Part shown: positions 45,658 to 54,874 of the stretch, in pieces
How the letters are laid out: each line of letters starts with the position of its first letter
Position numbering within the stretch: position 1 is the stretch's first letter
Assembly: GCF_000740795.1 (NCBI RefSeq)
Contig: NZ_JGYG01000002.1
Coordinates: 124,001-188,000, forward strand
DNA: 64,000 nucleotides
Source of the DNA: Haematobacter massiliensis
GTDB taxonomy: Bacteria; Pseudomonadota; Alphaproteobacteria; Rhodobacterales; Rhodobacteraceae
Direction: 5' to 3'
Program-made: the position numbers and the translations under genes
The notes under the pieces: model-generated
What the model was told of the DNA's origin: nothing
The model's input: the letters and a program-made list of their open reading frames with translations, nothing else
Databases searched by the model: none

Positions 45658-46137
45658 TCAGATCTCCGGCACGACGGACTGGCTCCGCTTGAGGCAACGC
45701 AGCGTGAAGCTCGATCGGGCATGGCGGATCCCCGGCACCCGGAACAGCTTCTGGCGGAGGAAATCCTCATATCCCCGTGTGCCATTGGCGGCGACCTTGA
45801 TGAAATAGTCGTATTCGCCGGTGGTGAGATATACCTCCAGCACCTCCGGCAGCGCGACCATGGCCTTGCCGAAGGCTTCGAGCGCGGTGTCATCATGGCG
45901 GTCGAGCATGACCTCGATGATGACGGTCTCGGCCATGCCGAGCCGTTCCTGATCCAGCACGGCGGTATAGCCCTGGATATAGCCTTCCGCCTCCAGCCGC
46001 CGGGTGCGCTGCCAGCAGGGGCTGGGCGAGAGGCCGATCTCCTCCGCGAGCTGGGCATTGGTCAGGCGGCCGTTCCCCTGAAGGGCGCGGAGGATGCGTC
46101 GGTCGATTCGATCAAGGATGCGGCTGGGTTCGGGCAT
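45658..46137 (-). CDS. bkdR: Lrp/AsnC-family regulator (BkdR-like)
   Basis: A 159-residue feast/famine regulator. The N-terminal helix-turn-helix (ILRALQGNGRLTNAQLAEEIGLSPSPCWQR, roughly residues 16-45) is followed by an RAM ligand-binding domain with VYLTTGEYDYFIKVAANGTRGYEDFL. It is divergent from the branched-chain oxoacid dehydrogenase operon, 198 bases away, as bkdR is in Pseudomonas, where it activates bkd genes in response to branched-chain amino acids. I start at the ATG at 46,137; a TTG three codons upstream is possible. The symbol is given by context. Confidence 0.85.
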   Translation of the reverse strand: MPEPSRILDRIDRRILRALQGNGRLTNAQLAEEIGLSPSPCWQRTRRLEAEGYIQGYTAVLDQERLGMAETVIIEVMLDRHDDTALEAFGKAMVALPEVLEVYLTTGEYDYFIKVAANGTRGYEDFLRQKLFRVPGIRHARSSFTLRCLKRSQSVVPEI

Positions 46138-46326
46138 GGGGTCCAAAGATGCTGCCGGGAGTGGCGCAGATCACGAAAGAAGCTTCTGACACAAAATCGC
46201 CATGCGCAAGGATCGGAATTTCCTTTTGGTCGCTCGGCATTATCCTCATATCCGGGAGAGGGGGCGGAGAGGAGCCGCCCGGCACGCCGTGGCCGACCCT
46301 TCCCATACCGCGCGACCGCGCCTTGA

Positions 46327-47568
<1,242 letters not shown>

Positions 47569-47571
47569 GCC

Positions 47572-48585
47572 ATGGCGCGCATGACGATGATCGAGGCGCT
47601 GCGCGATGCACTCGACGTGGCGATGGGCCGCGACAACCGCGTGATCGTGTTTGGCGAGGATGCGGGATATTTCGGCGGGGTCTTTCGCGTGACCTCCGGC
47701 TTGCAGAAGAAATACGGGCCGACCCGCTGCTTCGATACGCCGATCAACGAATCCGGCATCGTGGGCGCGGGGATCGGCATGGCGGCCTATGGTCTCCGAC
47801 CGGTGGTGGAGATCCAGTTCGCGGATTACGTCTACCCCGCCTATGACCAGATCGTGTCGGAGGCCGCGCGGCTGCGCTATCGCTCCAACGGCGAATTCAC
47901 CTGCCCGATGGTGATCCGCATGCCCACGGGCGGCGGCATCTTCGGCGGGCAGACGCACTCCCAGTCGCCGGAGGCGCTGTTTACCCATGTGACGGGGCTG
48001 AAGGTCGTCGTGCCCTCCAACCCGCAGGACGCCAAGGGGCTGCTGCTCTCCGCCATAGAGGATCCCGATCCGGTGATCTTCATGGAGCCGAAGCGGCTCT
48101 ACAACGGTCCATTCGATGGGCACCATGAACGTCCGGTCGCCTCGTGGAAGAACCATCCGTTCGGAGAGGTGGAGCCGGGGCACTATACCGTTCCGCTGGG
48201 CAAGGCGGCCATCCGGCGTGAAGGCTCCGCCGTGACGGTGCTGACCTATGGAACGATGGTCCATGTGGCGGAGGCCGCGGCGGAGGAGACAGGCGTGGAT
48301 GCCGAGGTGATCGACCTGCGCACGCTGCTCCCGCTCGATCTGGAGGCGGTGACAGCCTCCGTGCGCAAGACGGGGCGTTGCGTGATCGTGCATGAGGCCA
48401 CGCTCACCTCCGGCTTCGGGGCAGAACTGGCGGCGCTGGTCCAGCAGGAGTGTTTCTACCATCTGGAGGCTCCCGTGCGACGGGTGGCGGGCTGGGACAC
48501 GCCCTATCCGCATGTGCACGAATGGAGCTATTTCCCCGGGCCTGCGCGGGTCGGCGCGGCGCTCACCAGCATCATGGAGGCGTGA
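47572..48585 (+). CDS. bkdA2: Branched-chain 2-oxoacid dehydrogenase E1 component, beta subunit
   Basis: Beta subunit of the E1 heterotetramer. The 337-residue transketolase-like protein has VFGEDAGYFGGVFRVTSGL near residue 27, the TPP-contact block TPINESGIVGAGIGMA (about 56-71), VEIQFADYVYPAYDQI, and the C-terminal DLRTLLPLDLEAVTASVRKTGR and TSGFGAELAAL. It starts three bases after bkdA1, and the E2 gene starts two bases after its stop. Size agrees with the family. Confidence 0.95.
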   Translation: MARMTMIEALRDALDVAMGRDNRVIVFGEDAGYFGGVFRVTSGLQKKYGPTRCFDTPINESGIVGAGIGMAAYGLRPVVEIQFADYVYPAYDQIVSEAARLRYRSNGEFTCPMVIRMPTGGGIFGGQTHSQSPEALFTHVTGLKVVVPSNPQDAKGLLLSAIEDPDPVIFMEPKRLYNGPFDGHHERPVASWKNHPFGEVEPGHYTVPLGKAAIRREGSAVTVLTYGTMVHVAEAAAEETGVDAEVIDLRTLLPLDLEAVTASVRKTGRCVIVHEATLTSGFGAELAALVQQECFYHLEAPVRRVAGWDTPYPHVHEWSYFPGPARVGAALTSIMEA

Positions 48586-48587
48586 GC

Positions 48588-49946
48588 ATGGGAACCCTGT
48601 CGATCAGAATGCCCGATATCGGCGAAGGCATCGCCGAGGCCGAGCTTGTGGAATGGCACGTGACGCCGGGAGACATCGTGCAGGAGGATCAGCCGCTCGC
48701 CGCCGTGATGACGGACAAGGCGACGGTGGAAATCCCCTCTCCCGCCTCCGGCAAGGTGGTCTGGCTGGGCGGAGAGGTGGGTGACAGCATCGCCGTGAAG
48801 GCAGAGCTGATCCGGCTGGAGGTGGAGGGAGAGGGGAATGTCTCCGCCGATGCGGAGCCGCCTGTTCGGGCTGCGAGGGCAGCGAAGGGCGAGAGCGGGA
48901 CGGAAGACGCCTCACCGCCCGCCGGGCCGGCCGCCGGGCCTGCTGACAATTCACCGGCTGGCAAATCGCCTGCTGTCAAAACACCGGCCGCGAAACTTCC
49001 CACGGGCGAGACTTCCCCTCCCGCCGCAAGGCCCGCATCCCGGGGGCGCCACACGCCCTCCGCCGCGCTCCGTCCCGAGGGGGAGCGGCCGCTCGCCACG
49101 CCCTCCGTCCGCCAGCGGGCGCGGGAGGCGGGCGTGGACCTGCGCTTCGTGCGCGGCTCCGGGCCGGCGGGGCGGATCACGCATGACGATCTGTCGGCGC
49201 ATGTGGAAGCAGGCGCGCCCGAAGGCCGTCCGGCCCATCGCCGCGACGGATCCGTGACGGAGGTGAAGGTCGTCGGTCTGCGCCGCAGGATCGCGGAGCG
49301 GATGCAGCTCTCCAAGCGCAACATCCCCCATATCAGCATCATCGAGGAGGTCGATGTCACCGGGCTGGAGGACTTGCGCGCCAAGCTCAATGCCGAAGGC
49401 CGGGGTGCGGCGAAGCTGACCCTTCTGCCATTCCTCATGAAGGCCATCGTGCGGGCCGTGCGGGAGCAGCCCGCGCTGAACGCGCTCTATGATGATGAGG
49501 CCGGCGTCGTGCGGCAGTACGGGGGTGTGCATATCGGCATCGCCACCCAGACGCCGAACGGGTTGATGGTTCCGGTGGTGCGCCATGCGGAGGCACTGAC
49601 ACTGCGCGAGGCGGCGGGGGAGCTGCTGCGCCTGGCGGAGGCCGCACGGGATGGCAGCGCGGTGCGGGAGGAGCTTTCCGGTTCCACCATCACCATCACA
49701 TCGCTCGGCCCGCTCGGCGCCATCGCGACGACACCGATCATCAACCACCCGGAAGTGGCCATCGTCGGGGTCAACCGCATGCAGATCCGCCCGTTCTGGG
49801 ACGGGACGGAATTCGTGCCCCGCAAGATGATGAACATTTCCTGCTCCTTCGATCACCGGGTCATCGACGGATGGGACGCGGCGGTTTTCGTTCAGCGGCT
49901 GAAGACGCTGCTGGAAACGCCTGCGATGATTTTCGTGGAGGAATGA
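48588..49946 (+). CDS. bkdB: Dihydrolipoamide acyltransferase E2 of the branched-chain 2-oxoacid dehydrogenase
   Basis: E2 core (EC 2.3.1.168), 452 residues. One lipoyl domain (about 3-78) carries Lys44 in MTDKATVEI. A long Ala/Pro/Gly-rich flexible linker (about 85-160, with repeated K-SPA/KTPA-like segments) leads to a peripheral-subunit-binding domain (about 165-205, TPSVRQRAREAGVDL). The catalytic domain ends with FDHRVIDGWDA, containing the active-site His423 and Asp427. The start ATG follows bkdA2 by two bases; the open frame upstream lies inside that gene. Confidence 0.95.
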   Translation: MGTLSIRMPDIGEGIAEAELVEWHVTPGDIVQEDQPLAAVMTDKATVEIPSPASGKVVWLGGEVGDSIAVKAELIRLEVEGEGNVSADAEPPVRAARAAKGESGTEDASPPAGPAAGPADNSPAGKSPAVKTPAAKLPTGETSPPAARPASRGRHTPSAALRPEGERPLATPSVRQRAREAGVDLRFVRGSGPAGRITHDDLSAHVEAGAPEGRPAHRRDGSVTEVKVVGLRRRIAERMQLSKRNIPHISIIEEVDVTGLEDLRAKLNAEGRGAAKLTLLPFLMKAIVRAVREQPALNALYDDEAGVVRQYGGVHIGIATQTPNGLMVPVVRHAEALTLREAAGELLRLAEAARDGSAVREELSGSTITITSLGPLGAIATTPIINHPEVAIVGVNRMQIRPFWDGTEFVPRKMMNISCSFDHRVIDGWDAAVFVQRLKTLLETPAMIFVEE

Positions 49947-49947
49947 C

Positions 49948-51336
49948 ATGGCCGAACTGACCTGCAAACTGCTCGTCATCGGAGCGGGACCGGGGGGCTA
50001 TGTCTGTGCGATCCGCGCGGGCCAGCTGGGGGTGGACACGATCATTGTCGATCCGCAGAAGCCGGGGGGCACCTGTCTCAACATCGGCTGCATCCCCTCC
50101 AAGGCACTGATCCACGCGGCGGAGGAGTTCGCCCGTCTGCGCACCTTCGCGGCGGAGGGCGCGTTGGGCATCACCGCCGCCGACCCTGCCATCGACTTCT
50201 CCCGCACGGTTGCGTGGAAGGACGGCATCGTGGAGCGGCTGAACGGCGGCGTCGGGGGCCTGCTGAAGAAAGCCAAGGCGCGGCTGATCGAGGGCACCGC
50301 GCGTTTCGTCGACGGCAAGACCGTGGCGGTGACGACGGCGGAGGGGGAGGGCCACACCATCACCGCCGAAGCCGTGGTGATCGCGACCGGCTCCGTGCCG
50401 GTGGAACTGCCCTTCCTGCCGTTCGGCGGGGATGTCATCTCCTCCACCGAGGCGCTGTCGCTCTCGGATATCCCGCAGACGCTGGCAGTGGTGGGCGGGG
50501 GATATATCGGCCTCGAGCTCGGCACGGCTTTTGCCAAGCTGGGATCAAAGGTGACGGTCGTGGAAATGGCCGACCGTATCCTGCCGCTTTACGATGCCGA
50601 TCTCACCAAACCCGTGGCGCAGCGGTTGCAGGCGCTCGGCGTCCGGGTGCTTACCGGGGCGAAGGCGCGGGTCTTCGGCAATGGGCAGCTCACCGTCGAG
50701 ACGGGCCGCGAGATTGAGCAGATCCCGGCGGAGAAGGTGCTCGTGACCGTCGGACGGAAGCCGCAGCTGGAAGGCTGGGGGCTGGAGGAACTGTCGCTCA
50801 CGCGGGACGGCAGGTTCCTTGCGGTGGATGATGGCTGCCGCACGTCGATGCGGGGGGTCTATGCCATCGGGGATGTCACGGGGGAGCCGATGCTCGCCCA
50901 TCGTGCGATGGCCCAGGGGGAAATGGTGGCCGAGATCGTCGCGGGAGAGCGCCGCGTCTGGGACAAGCGGGTGATCCCCGCGGTGTGTTTCACCGATCCG
51001 GAAGTGGTGACCGTCGGCCTCTCGCCGGCAGAGGCGGAGGCGCAGGGCATCGCCACATTGACCGCGAGCTTTCCCTTCGCGGCCAATGCGCGCGCGATGA
51101 CGGTGGAGCGCGATGACGGCTTCATCCGGGTGGTCGCCCGCAAGTCCGATCATCTGATCCTCGGCATTCAGGCGGTGGGCCATGGTGTGGCGGAACTGGC
51201 GGCGGCCTTCGGGCTGGCCATCGAAATGGGCGCTCTGCTGGAGGATGTGGCCGGCACGATCCACGCGCATCCGACTCAAGGCGAAGGTCTGCAGGAGGCC
51301 TGTCTCCGCGCGCTCGGCCATGCGCTTCACATTTGA
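49948..51336 (+). CDS. lpdV: Dihydrolipoyl dehydrogenase (E3)
   Basis: E3 (EC 1.8.1.4) reoxidises the lipoyl groups of E2 with FAD and NAD+. The 462-residue protein has the FAD motif GAGPGGY (12-18), the redox disulfide C43/C48 in GGTCLNIGCIPSK, the NAD motif VVGGGYIGLELG, the second FAD contact YAIGDV, and the C-terminal HAHPTQGE with the active-site histidine. It begins one base after the E2 stop. As the dedicated last gene of the operon it corresponds to LpdV rather than the general lpd. Confidence 0.96.
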   Translation: MAELTCKLLVIGAGPGGYVCAIRAGQLGVDTIIVDPQKPGGTCLNIGCIPSKALIHAAEEFARLRTFAAEGALGITAADPAIDFSRTVAWKDGIVERLNGGVGGLLKKAKARLIEGTARFVDGKTVAVTTAEGEGHTITAEAVVIATGSVPVELPFLPFGGDVISSTEALSLSDIPQTLAVVGGGYIGLELGTAFAKLGSKVTVVEMADRILPLYDADLTKPVAQRLQALGVRVLTGAKARVFGNGQLTVETGREIEQIPAEKVLVTVGRKPQLEGWGLEELSLTRDGRFLAVDDGCRTSMRGVYAIGDVTGEPMLAHRAMAQGEMVAEIVAGERRVWDKRVIPAVCFTDPEVVTVGLSPAEAEAQGIATLTASFPFAANARAMTVERDDGFIRVVARKSDHLILGIQAVGHGVAELAAAFGLAIEMGALLEDVAGTIHAHPTQGEGLQEACLRALGHALHI

Positions 51337-51350
51337 AGGCGGGATAGAAG

Positions 51351-51380
51351 AAGCCGCGCCCGTGGGAGGGCGCGGCTCAA
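51351..51380. terminator. Bidirectional hairpin ending lpdV and the small-protein operon
   Basis: GCCGCGCCC (51353-51361) pairs perfectly with GGGCGCGGC (51368-51376) around a six-base loop. It lies 16 bases after the lpdV stop on the plus strand. On the minus strand it lies 20 bases after the 25-residue gene, with TTCTTCT behind it, so it can serve both convergent units. Confidence 0.75.
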
Positions 51381-51396
51381 TATTCACTTCGGTCAC

Positions 51397-51474
51397 TCAG
51401 AAAACGTTGATGAGATAGAGGATGATGATGAGGGGGATCGGAATACCGATCAGCCAAGCAAGTACGCCCTTCAA
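51397..51474 (-). CDS. Tiny single-helix membrane protein (25 residues)
   Basis: A 25-residue peptide, MKGVLAWLIGIPIP at the start and almost wholly hydrophobic after residue 4, so it is a single membrane span. It starts at a TTG with AAGGAG seven bases upstream, ideal spacing and a near-consensus site, which is the main evidence that it is translated. The TGA is followed by the bidirectional hairpin. Peptides with a WLIGIPIP core seem familiar to me from other alphaproteobacteria, but I cannot name a family. It follows the 46-residue gene by 15 bases in one transcript. Function is unknown; a stress-linked membrane role is suggested only by the promoter. Confidence 0.75.
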   Translation of the reverse strand: MKGVLAWLIGIPIPLIIILYLINVF

Positions 51475-51489
51475 CGAAAGCTCCTTAGA

Positions 51490-51630
51490 TCACGGGTGCC
51501 CGTTCGTGCGCTTCTTTCGCTGCGTCGGGCGTTCCACTCGGACCGGCACATCGCGCGCTTTGACATTGGGCACCGCTATTGCTGTAACAACCGCGGCGAG
51601 GGCGAGCAAAAAGGGAAGCGCTGTGGTCAT
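51490..51630 (-). CDS. Small exported or membrane-anchored basic protein (46 residues)
   Basis: A 46-residue protein: a hydrophobic N-terminal segment (about residues 5-20, LPFLLALAAVVTAIAV) and a short, strongly basic tail (RVERPTQRKKR). It is probably anchored with the tail in the periplasm or cytoplasm. AGGA lies 9-10 bases before the ATG. An EcfG-type promoter ends 34 bases upstream of the start and the 25-residue gene follows after 15 bases. I recognise no family. Its length is below usual annotation limits, so it could be missed by standard pipelines. Confidence 0.6.
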   Translation of the reverse strand: MTTALPFLLALAAVVTAIAVPNVKARDVPVRVERPTQRKKRTNGHP

Positions 51631-51663
51631 CTGCTTCTGTCCTGCCTTATCCTACTGACTGCT

Positions 51664-51688
51664 AACGCAGCGCTTTCGCTGTGGTTCC
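51664..51688 (-). promoter_or_regulatory. EcfG-type general-stress promoter of the small-protein operon
   Basis: On the minus strand GGAAC (51,688-51,684) and CGTT (51,667-51,664) are separated by exactly 16 bases. This matches the GGAAC-N16/17-CGTT consensus of the alphaproteobacterial sigma factor EcfG. The expected transcript start is about 34 - 7 bases ahead of the ATG at 51,630, giving a short leader. Confidence 0.7.
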
Positions 51689-51791
51689 CCTTTGGGTAAA
51701 AAACAGGTGCGGCATCGCCGATCTTGCATCAGGCGGCGGGATCGCTTCTTCTCCAGCGATGCGCCGGTAGCGCATGCAAGCGGAGTAAAGC

Positions 51792-52970
51792 GTGGATCAG
51801 GTGACGGACAACGAGAACGAGAACAGGCGGGGTCGACAGATCCATCTCGTCCACCGCGCAGATCTGCGCCGCCCACCGTTGATTGCCTATTCCTCCCTTG
51901 CCCGATGGCTTCTGGTCGGTGTCCTCGCCGCGTCGGTCTGGTTCTTTCACGACTTTCTCGTGCCGGTTCTCGCGGCGACGATCATCGCCTTCGCCACATG
52001 GCCGCTGCGTGTGCGGCTGCATGAAAGGGCCGGGCTGGGGCGCACGCTGACAGGGGCATTGCTCGTCCTTCTCATCGTGCTCTTTCTGGTGATCCCCATC
52101 ATCATCGCACTCGGCTATGCCGCGCGGGAATTTCGCGAATGGCTGTCCTGGGCCATTCAGATCAACGCTGTCGGCGGGCCGCCGCCCGACTGGCTCAACA
52201 CGTTTCCCGTGATCGGAAGCTGGCTCGTGGAGCAGTGGAGCCAGCATATCGGCCGCCCCGGCGCGATCGGAGAGCTTGTTCAGGTGACGAGCGGGGCGAA
52301 TATCGGCACAATCTATCGGGGCGTGCTGACGGCGAGTTCCATGGCGCTGCACCTTGCCCTGGCGCTGATCTTCATGCTCATCACCCTGTTCGTGCTCTAC
52401 CGCGACGGAGACCGGGTTGCCGCGCAGCTCGACATGATGGGGGAGCGGATCGTTCCCGGCAGATGGGAACGGCTTTCGCGGATCATCCCGCGCACCATTT
52501 CCTCCACCGTGACGGGGATGACGCTCATCGCCATCGGAGAGGGCTTGATCCTCGGCGTGGCCTACTGGCTGGCCGGGGTGCCATCCCCCGTCACCTTCGG
52601 GGTCATCACGGGTTTCATGGCATTGATCCCGGGAGGGGCGCCGCTCTCCTTCACGCTCATCTCCCTTTACCTGGTCGGAAGCGGCTCCCCCGGCGCGGGC
52701 GTGGCCCTGTTCGTCTGGGGGTGCGTCGAATTGTTCATCGTAGACAAAACCATTCGGCCCCTTCTGGTCGGGGGGCCGGTGAAGCTGCCGTTCCTGCCTA
52801 CTTTCTTCGGCCTCATCGGCGGGGTGAAGACGCTTGGTATCGTAGGGTTGTTCGTTGGGCCGGTGCTGATGGCATTGCTCGTCTCCATCTGGCGCGAATG
52901 GGCGCGGGAGATTGCGGCTCATCCCTTGCCCCAGCAGCCCGCGTCCCAACCCCGCAATCTGCCCGACTAG
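51792..52970 (+). CDS. AI-2E family permease
   Basis: A 392-residue inner-membrane protein of the AI-2E/PerM (PF01594, formerly UPF0118) family. Members have been linked with autoinducer-2 export, Na+/H+ antiport or solute efflux; no common activity is proven. About eight helices are visible, in the family pattern: two near 36-75, one at 90-112, then a long central stretch, and four or five from about 190 to 375 with LALIFMLITLFVLYRDGDRV and FGLIGGVKTLGIVGLFVGPV as the best conserved parts. It starts at a GTG with GGAG six bases upstream. A terminator follows. Confidence 0.87.
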   Translation: MDQVTDNENENRRGRQIHLVHRADLRRPPLIAYSSLARWLLVGVLAASVWFFHDFLVPVLAATIIAFATWPLRVRLHERAGLGRTLTGALLVLLIVLFLVIPIIIALGYAAREFREWLSWAIQINAVGGPPPDWLNTFPVIGSWLVEQWSQHIGRPGAIGELVQVTSGANIGTIYRGVLTASSMALHLALALIFMLITLFVLYRDGDRVAAQLDMMGERIVPGRWERLSRIIPRTISSTVTGMTLIAIGEGLILGVAYWLAGVPSPVTFGVITGFMALIPGGAPLSFTLISLYLVGSGSPGAGVALFVWGCVELFIVDKTIRPLLVGGPVKLPFLPTFFGLIGGVKTLGIVGLFVGPVLMALLVSIWREWAREIAAHPLPQQPASQPRNLPD

Positions 52971-52998
52971 ATCTCCGTTCGTTTCCTTAAAAGAAATA

Positions 52999-53038
52999 AT
53001 GCGGCAGCGCCTCAATGCGGCACTGCCGCATAATTTTT
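52999..53038 (+). terminator. Terminator of the AI-2E permease gene
   Basis: ATGCGGCAG pairs with CTGCCGCAT around a loop that contains a smaller hairpin, and runs into AATTTTT, about 30 bases after the stop. Confidence 0.75.
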
Positions 53039-53195
53039 CGCCACTTTGCAGCACTGTCATCATACCTCGGACGGGAAACAAATATTTTCATACTAAATTT
53101 TAAAAGATTCCTTTCTTTTAGAGAGACTTGTGTCACCATGATCTCCGGGCGCCACGATGCCCGTGTGGAAAGTTATAAGTTTCCGGGGGAATATC

Positions 53196-53750
53196 ATGAC
53201 TGTAAAATCTCTTGCTCTTGCGACTGTTGCCGTGGTCGCTCTTTCTGGCGGTGCTGCACTTGCAGCACCCATCTATGCAACCGGTGTCACCTGGACACCT
53301 GGCTTCGGTGACCTGAAGCCCGCGCGGAGCAATCCTGACAACGCGCTGGGTGGTCCTGACAATAAATTCCTGTCGCTCGGTTATGGCGGCTTTGCCGACT
53401 TCACCTTCGGCAAAAGCTTCACCGGCCCTGGCGCGGTGATCGAAGTGACCTGGCTGCCGCGCGATACCTATTTCGAAAGCGCGGAAGTCTGGGGTGGGGC
53501 GGCCGGCAGCTTCACCAAGATCGGTGATATCACCAATGATGTGGCCAACATCGCCCTGTCCTTCAGCGGAATCTTCGATACCCTGCGCATCATCGACACG
53601 TCGCCGGTTATCATTGGTGCCGGACGCGATGGCTTCGATATCGACGCCGTTTCCGTTTCTGCTGTGCCACTTCCGGCTGCCGGCGTCCTCCTCGCCGGTG
53701 CGCTTGCAGGTGTGGCCGGTCTGCGCCGCATGCGTCGCAAAGACGCCTGA
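53196..53750 (+). CDS. VPLPA-CTERM sorting-domain secreted protein
   Basis: A 184-residue exported protein. Signal peptide about 1-23 (LALATVAVVALSGGAALA). The mature domain is a beta-rich, discoidin/lectin-like region with repeated Gly/Asp/Phe, followed by the C-terminal sorting signal: VPLPA at 157-161, a hydrophobic stretch, and the basic end RRMRRK. This tail is recognised by the exosortase/archaeosortase-like system (VPLPA-CTERM, XrtE-type), typical of Rhodobacterales and usually linked to surface or matrix proteins. GGGGGA precedes the ATG by six bases. The 157 bases upstream are AT-rich. No exosortase gene is in the window. Confidence 0.88.
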   Translation: MTVKSLALATVAVVALSGGAALAAPIYATGVTWTPGFGDLKPARSNPDNALGGPDNKFLSLGYGGFADFTFGKSFTGPGAVIEVTWLPRDTYFESAEVWGGAAGSFTKIGDITNDVANIALSFSGIFDTLRIIDTSPVIIGAGRDGFDIDAVSVSAVPLPAAGVLLAGALAGVAGLRRMRRKDA

Positions 53751-53768
53751 TCGGACGCATTTCCGCAC

Positions 53769-53796
53769 AGGGCGGCGCTTCGGCGCCGCCTTTTTC
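53769..53796 (+). terminator. Terminator of the VPLPA-CTERM gene
   Basis: GGCGGCGC pairs perfectly with GCGCCGCC around a TTCG tetraloop and runs into TTTTTCTTT, 18 bases after the stop; a textbook intrinsic terminator. Confidence 0.93.
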
Positions 53797-53863
53797 TTTG
53801 CTTGCGGGGCGGCGCATTTCCCGACATGTCTGATTCGGCGAATTGTCGGGCCGAAAGGATCGC

Positions 53864-54874
53864 ATGAAGTTTCTGCTGTTCCGCTGCCTTGCCGCGCTAC
53901 CCACGCTGTTTGCCGTTGTCTGCCTCGGCTTCATGATGACGCGCCTGCTGCCGGGTGATCCGGCGACTCTCTATGCAAGCCAGCCGGGGATGACCGAGGC
54001 GGAAATAGGAGCCCTTCGGACTGAACTTGCCCTCGACAAGCCGTTGCCCGCTCAGTTCGGCGCCTATGTTGTCGGGTTGGCAGGGGGCGATCTCGGCTAT
54101 TCCCGTGCGATGGGCCGGCCTGTCGCGGAAGAGATCGCGCGCCGTCTCCCCGCTTCGCTGGAGCTTGCGCTATGTGCCCTTCTCATTGCGCTTTCGCTTG
54201 GCTGCGCCGTTGGAATCTCGGGCGCACTTCGGCCCGCGAGTCGCATCGACAGGATGGGAAGCCTGCTGTCGGCGACCTGCCTCAGCGTTCCCACATTCGT
54301 AACTGCGTTGTTTTTGTCACATGTTCTATATGATAAACTCGGCTGGCTGCCGGAGCCGGTAGGCCGCCTGGACCCGTTTCTGCCTTACCCTGAGAAGATT
54401 ACAGGTTTCCTTATCATAGACAGTCTGGCGGCGGGCGACGGGCGGGCTCTGGCTTCCAGCATCGCTCATCTGGTGCTGCCTGCGATGACGATGGCCATCT
54501 TCGCACTCGGCCCAATCGCGCGGATCACCCGGACAGCGATGGCGGAGGCGGTGTCGGCGGATTATTTTCGCGCTGGCCGCGCGCGGGGACTGGGCGCCGG
54601 ACGCCTGATCGGGAGCTATGCGCTCCGTAATGCCCTGCTGCCGATCACCACCACGGCCGGGCTGACCTTCGCCTATCTTTTCGGGGCGAATGTCGTGGTG
54701 GAAAAGATGTTTGCCTGGCCGGGGCTGGGGAGCTTCGCCATGGACGCGCTCATCGCGCTCGACTATGCGGCATTGCAGGGCTTTCTGCTCACCGTGGCTG
54801 CGGTGCTGATCGCCGCCAACCTGCTTGTTGATCTGGCCCATGCTCTCATCGACCCGAGGACGGCCCATCGCTGA
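53864..54874 (+). CDS. Dipeptide/nickel-type ABC transporter permease (DppB/NikB-like)
   Basis: First permease of a peptide/opine/nickel-type importer, 336 residues. It shows the N-terminal TM helix and the family signature RLLPGDPATLYA near residue 28, six membrane segments, and the cytoplasmic EAA-type loop VSADYFRAGRARGLGAGRL near 232-250. AAGGA lies five bases before the ATG at 53,864. It overlaps the second permease gene by about 35 bases, and four components are encoded within 5 kb. The substrate cannot be decided: dipeptides, oligopeptides, opines or nickel chelates are all served by this family. Confidence 0.9.
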   Translation: MKFLLFRCLAALPTLFAVVCLGFMMTRLLPGDPATLYASQPGMTEAEIGALRTELALDKPLPAQFGAYVVGLAGGDLGYSRAMGRPVAEEIARRLPASLELALCALLIALSLGCAVGISGALRPASRIDRMGSLLSATCLSVPTFVTALFLSHVLYDKLGWLPEPVGRLDPFLPYPEKITGFLIIDSLAAGDGRALASSIAHLVLPAMTMAIFALGPIARITRTAMAEAVSADYFRAGRARGLGAGRLIGSYALRNALLPITTTAGLTFAYLFGANVVVEKMFAWPGLGSFAMDALIALDYAALQGFLLTVAAVLIAANLLVDLAHALIDPRTAHR

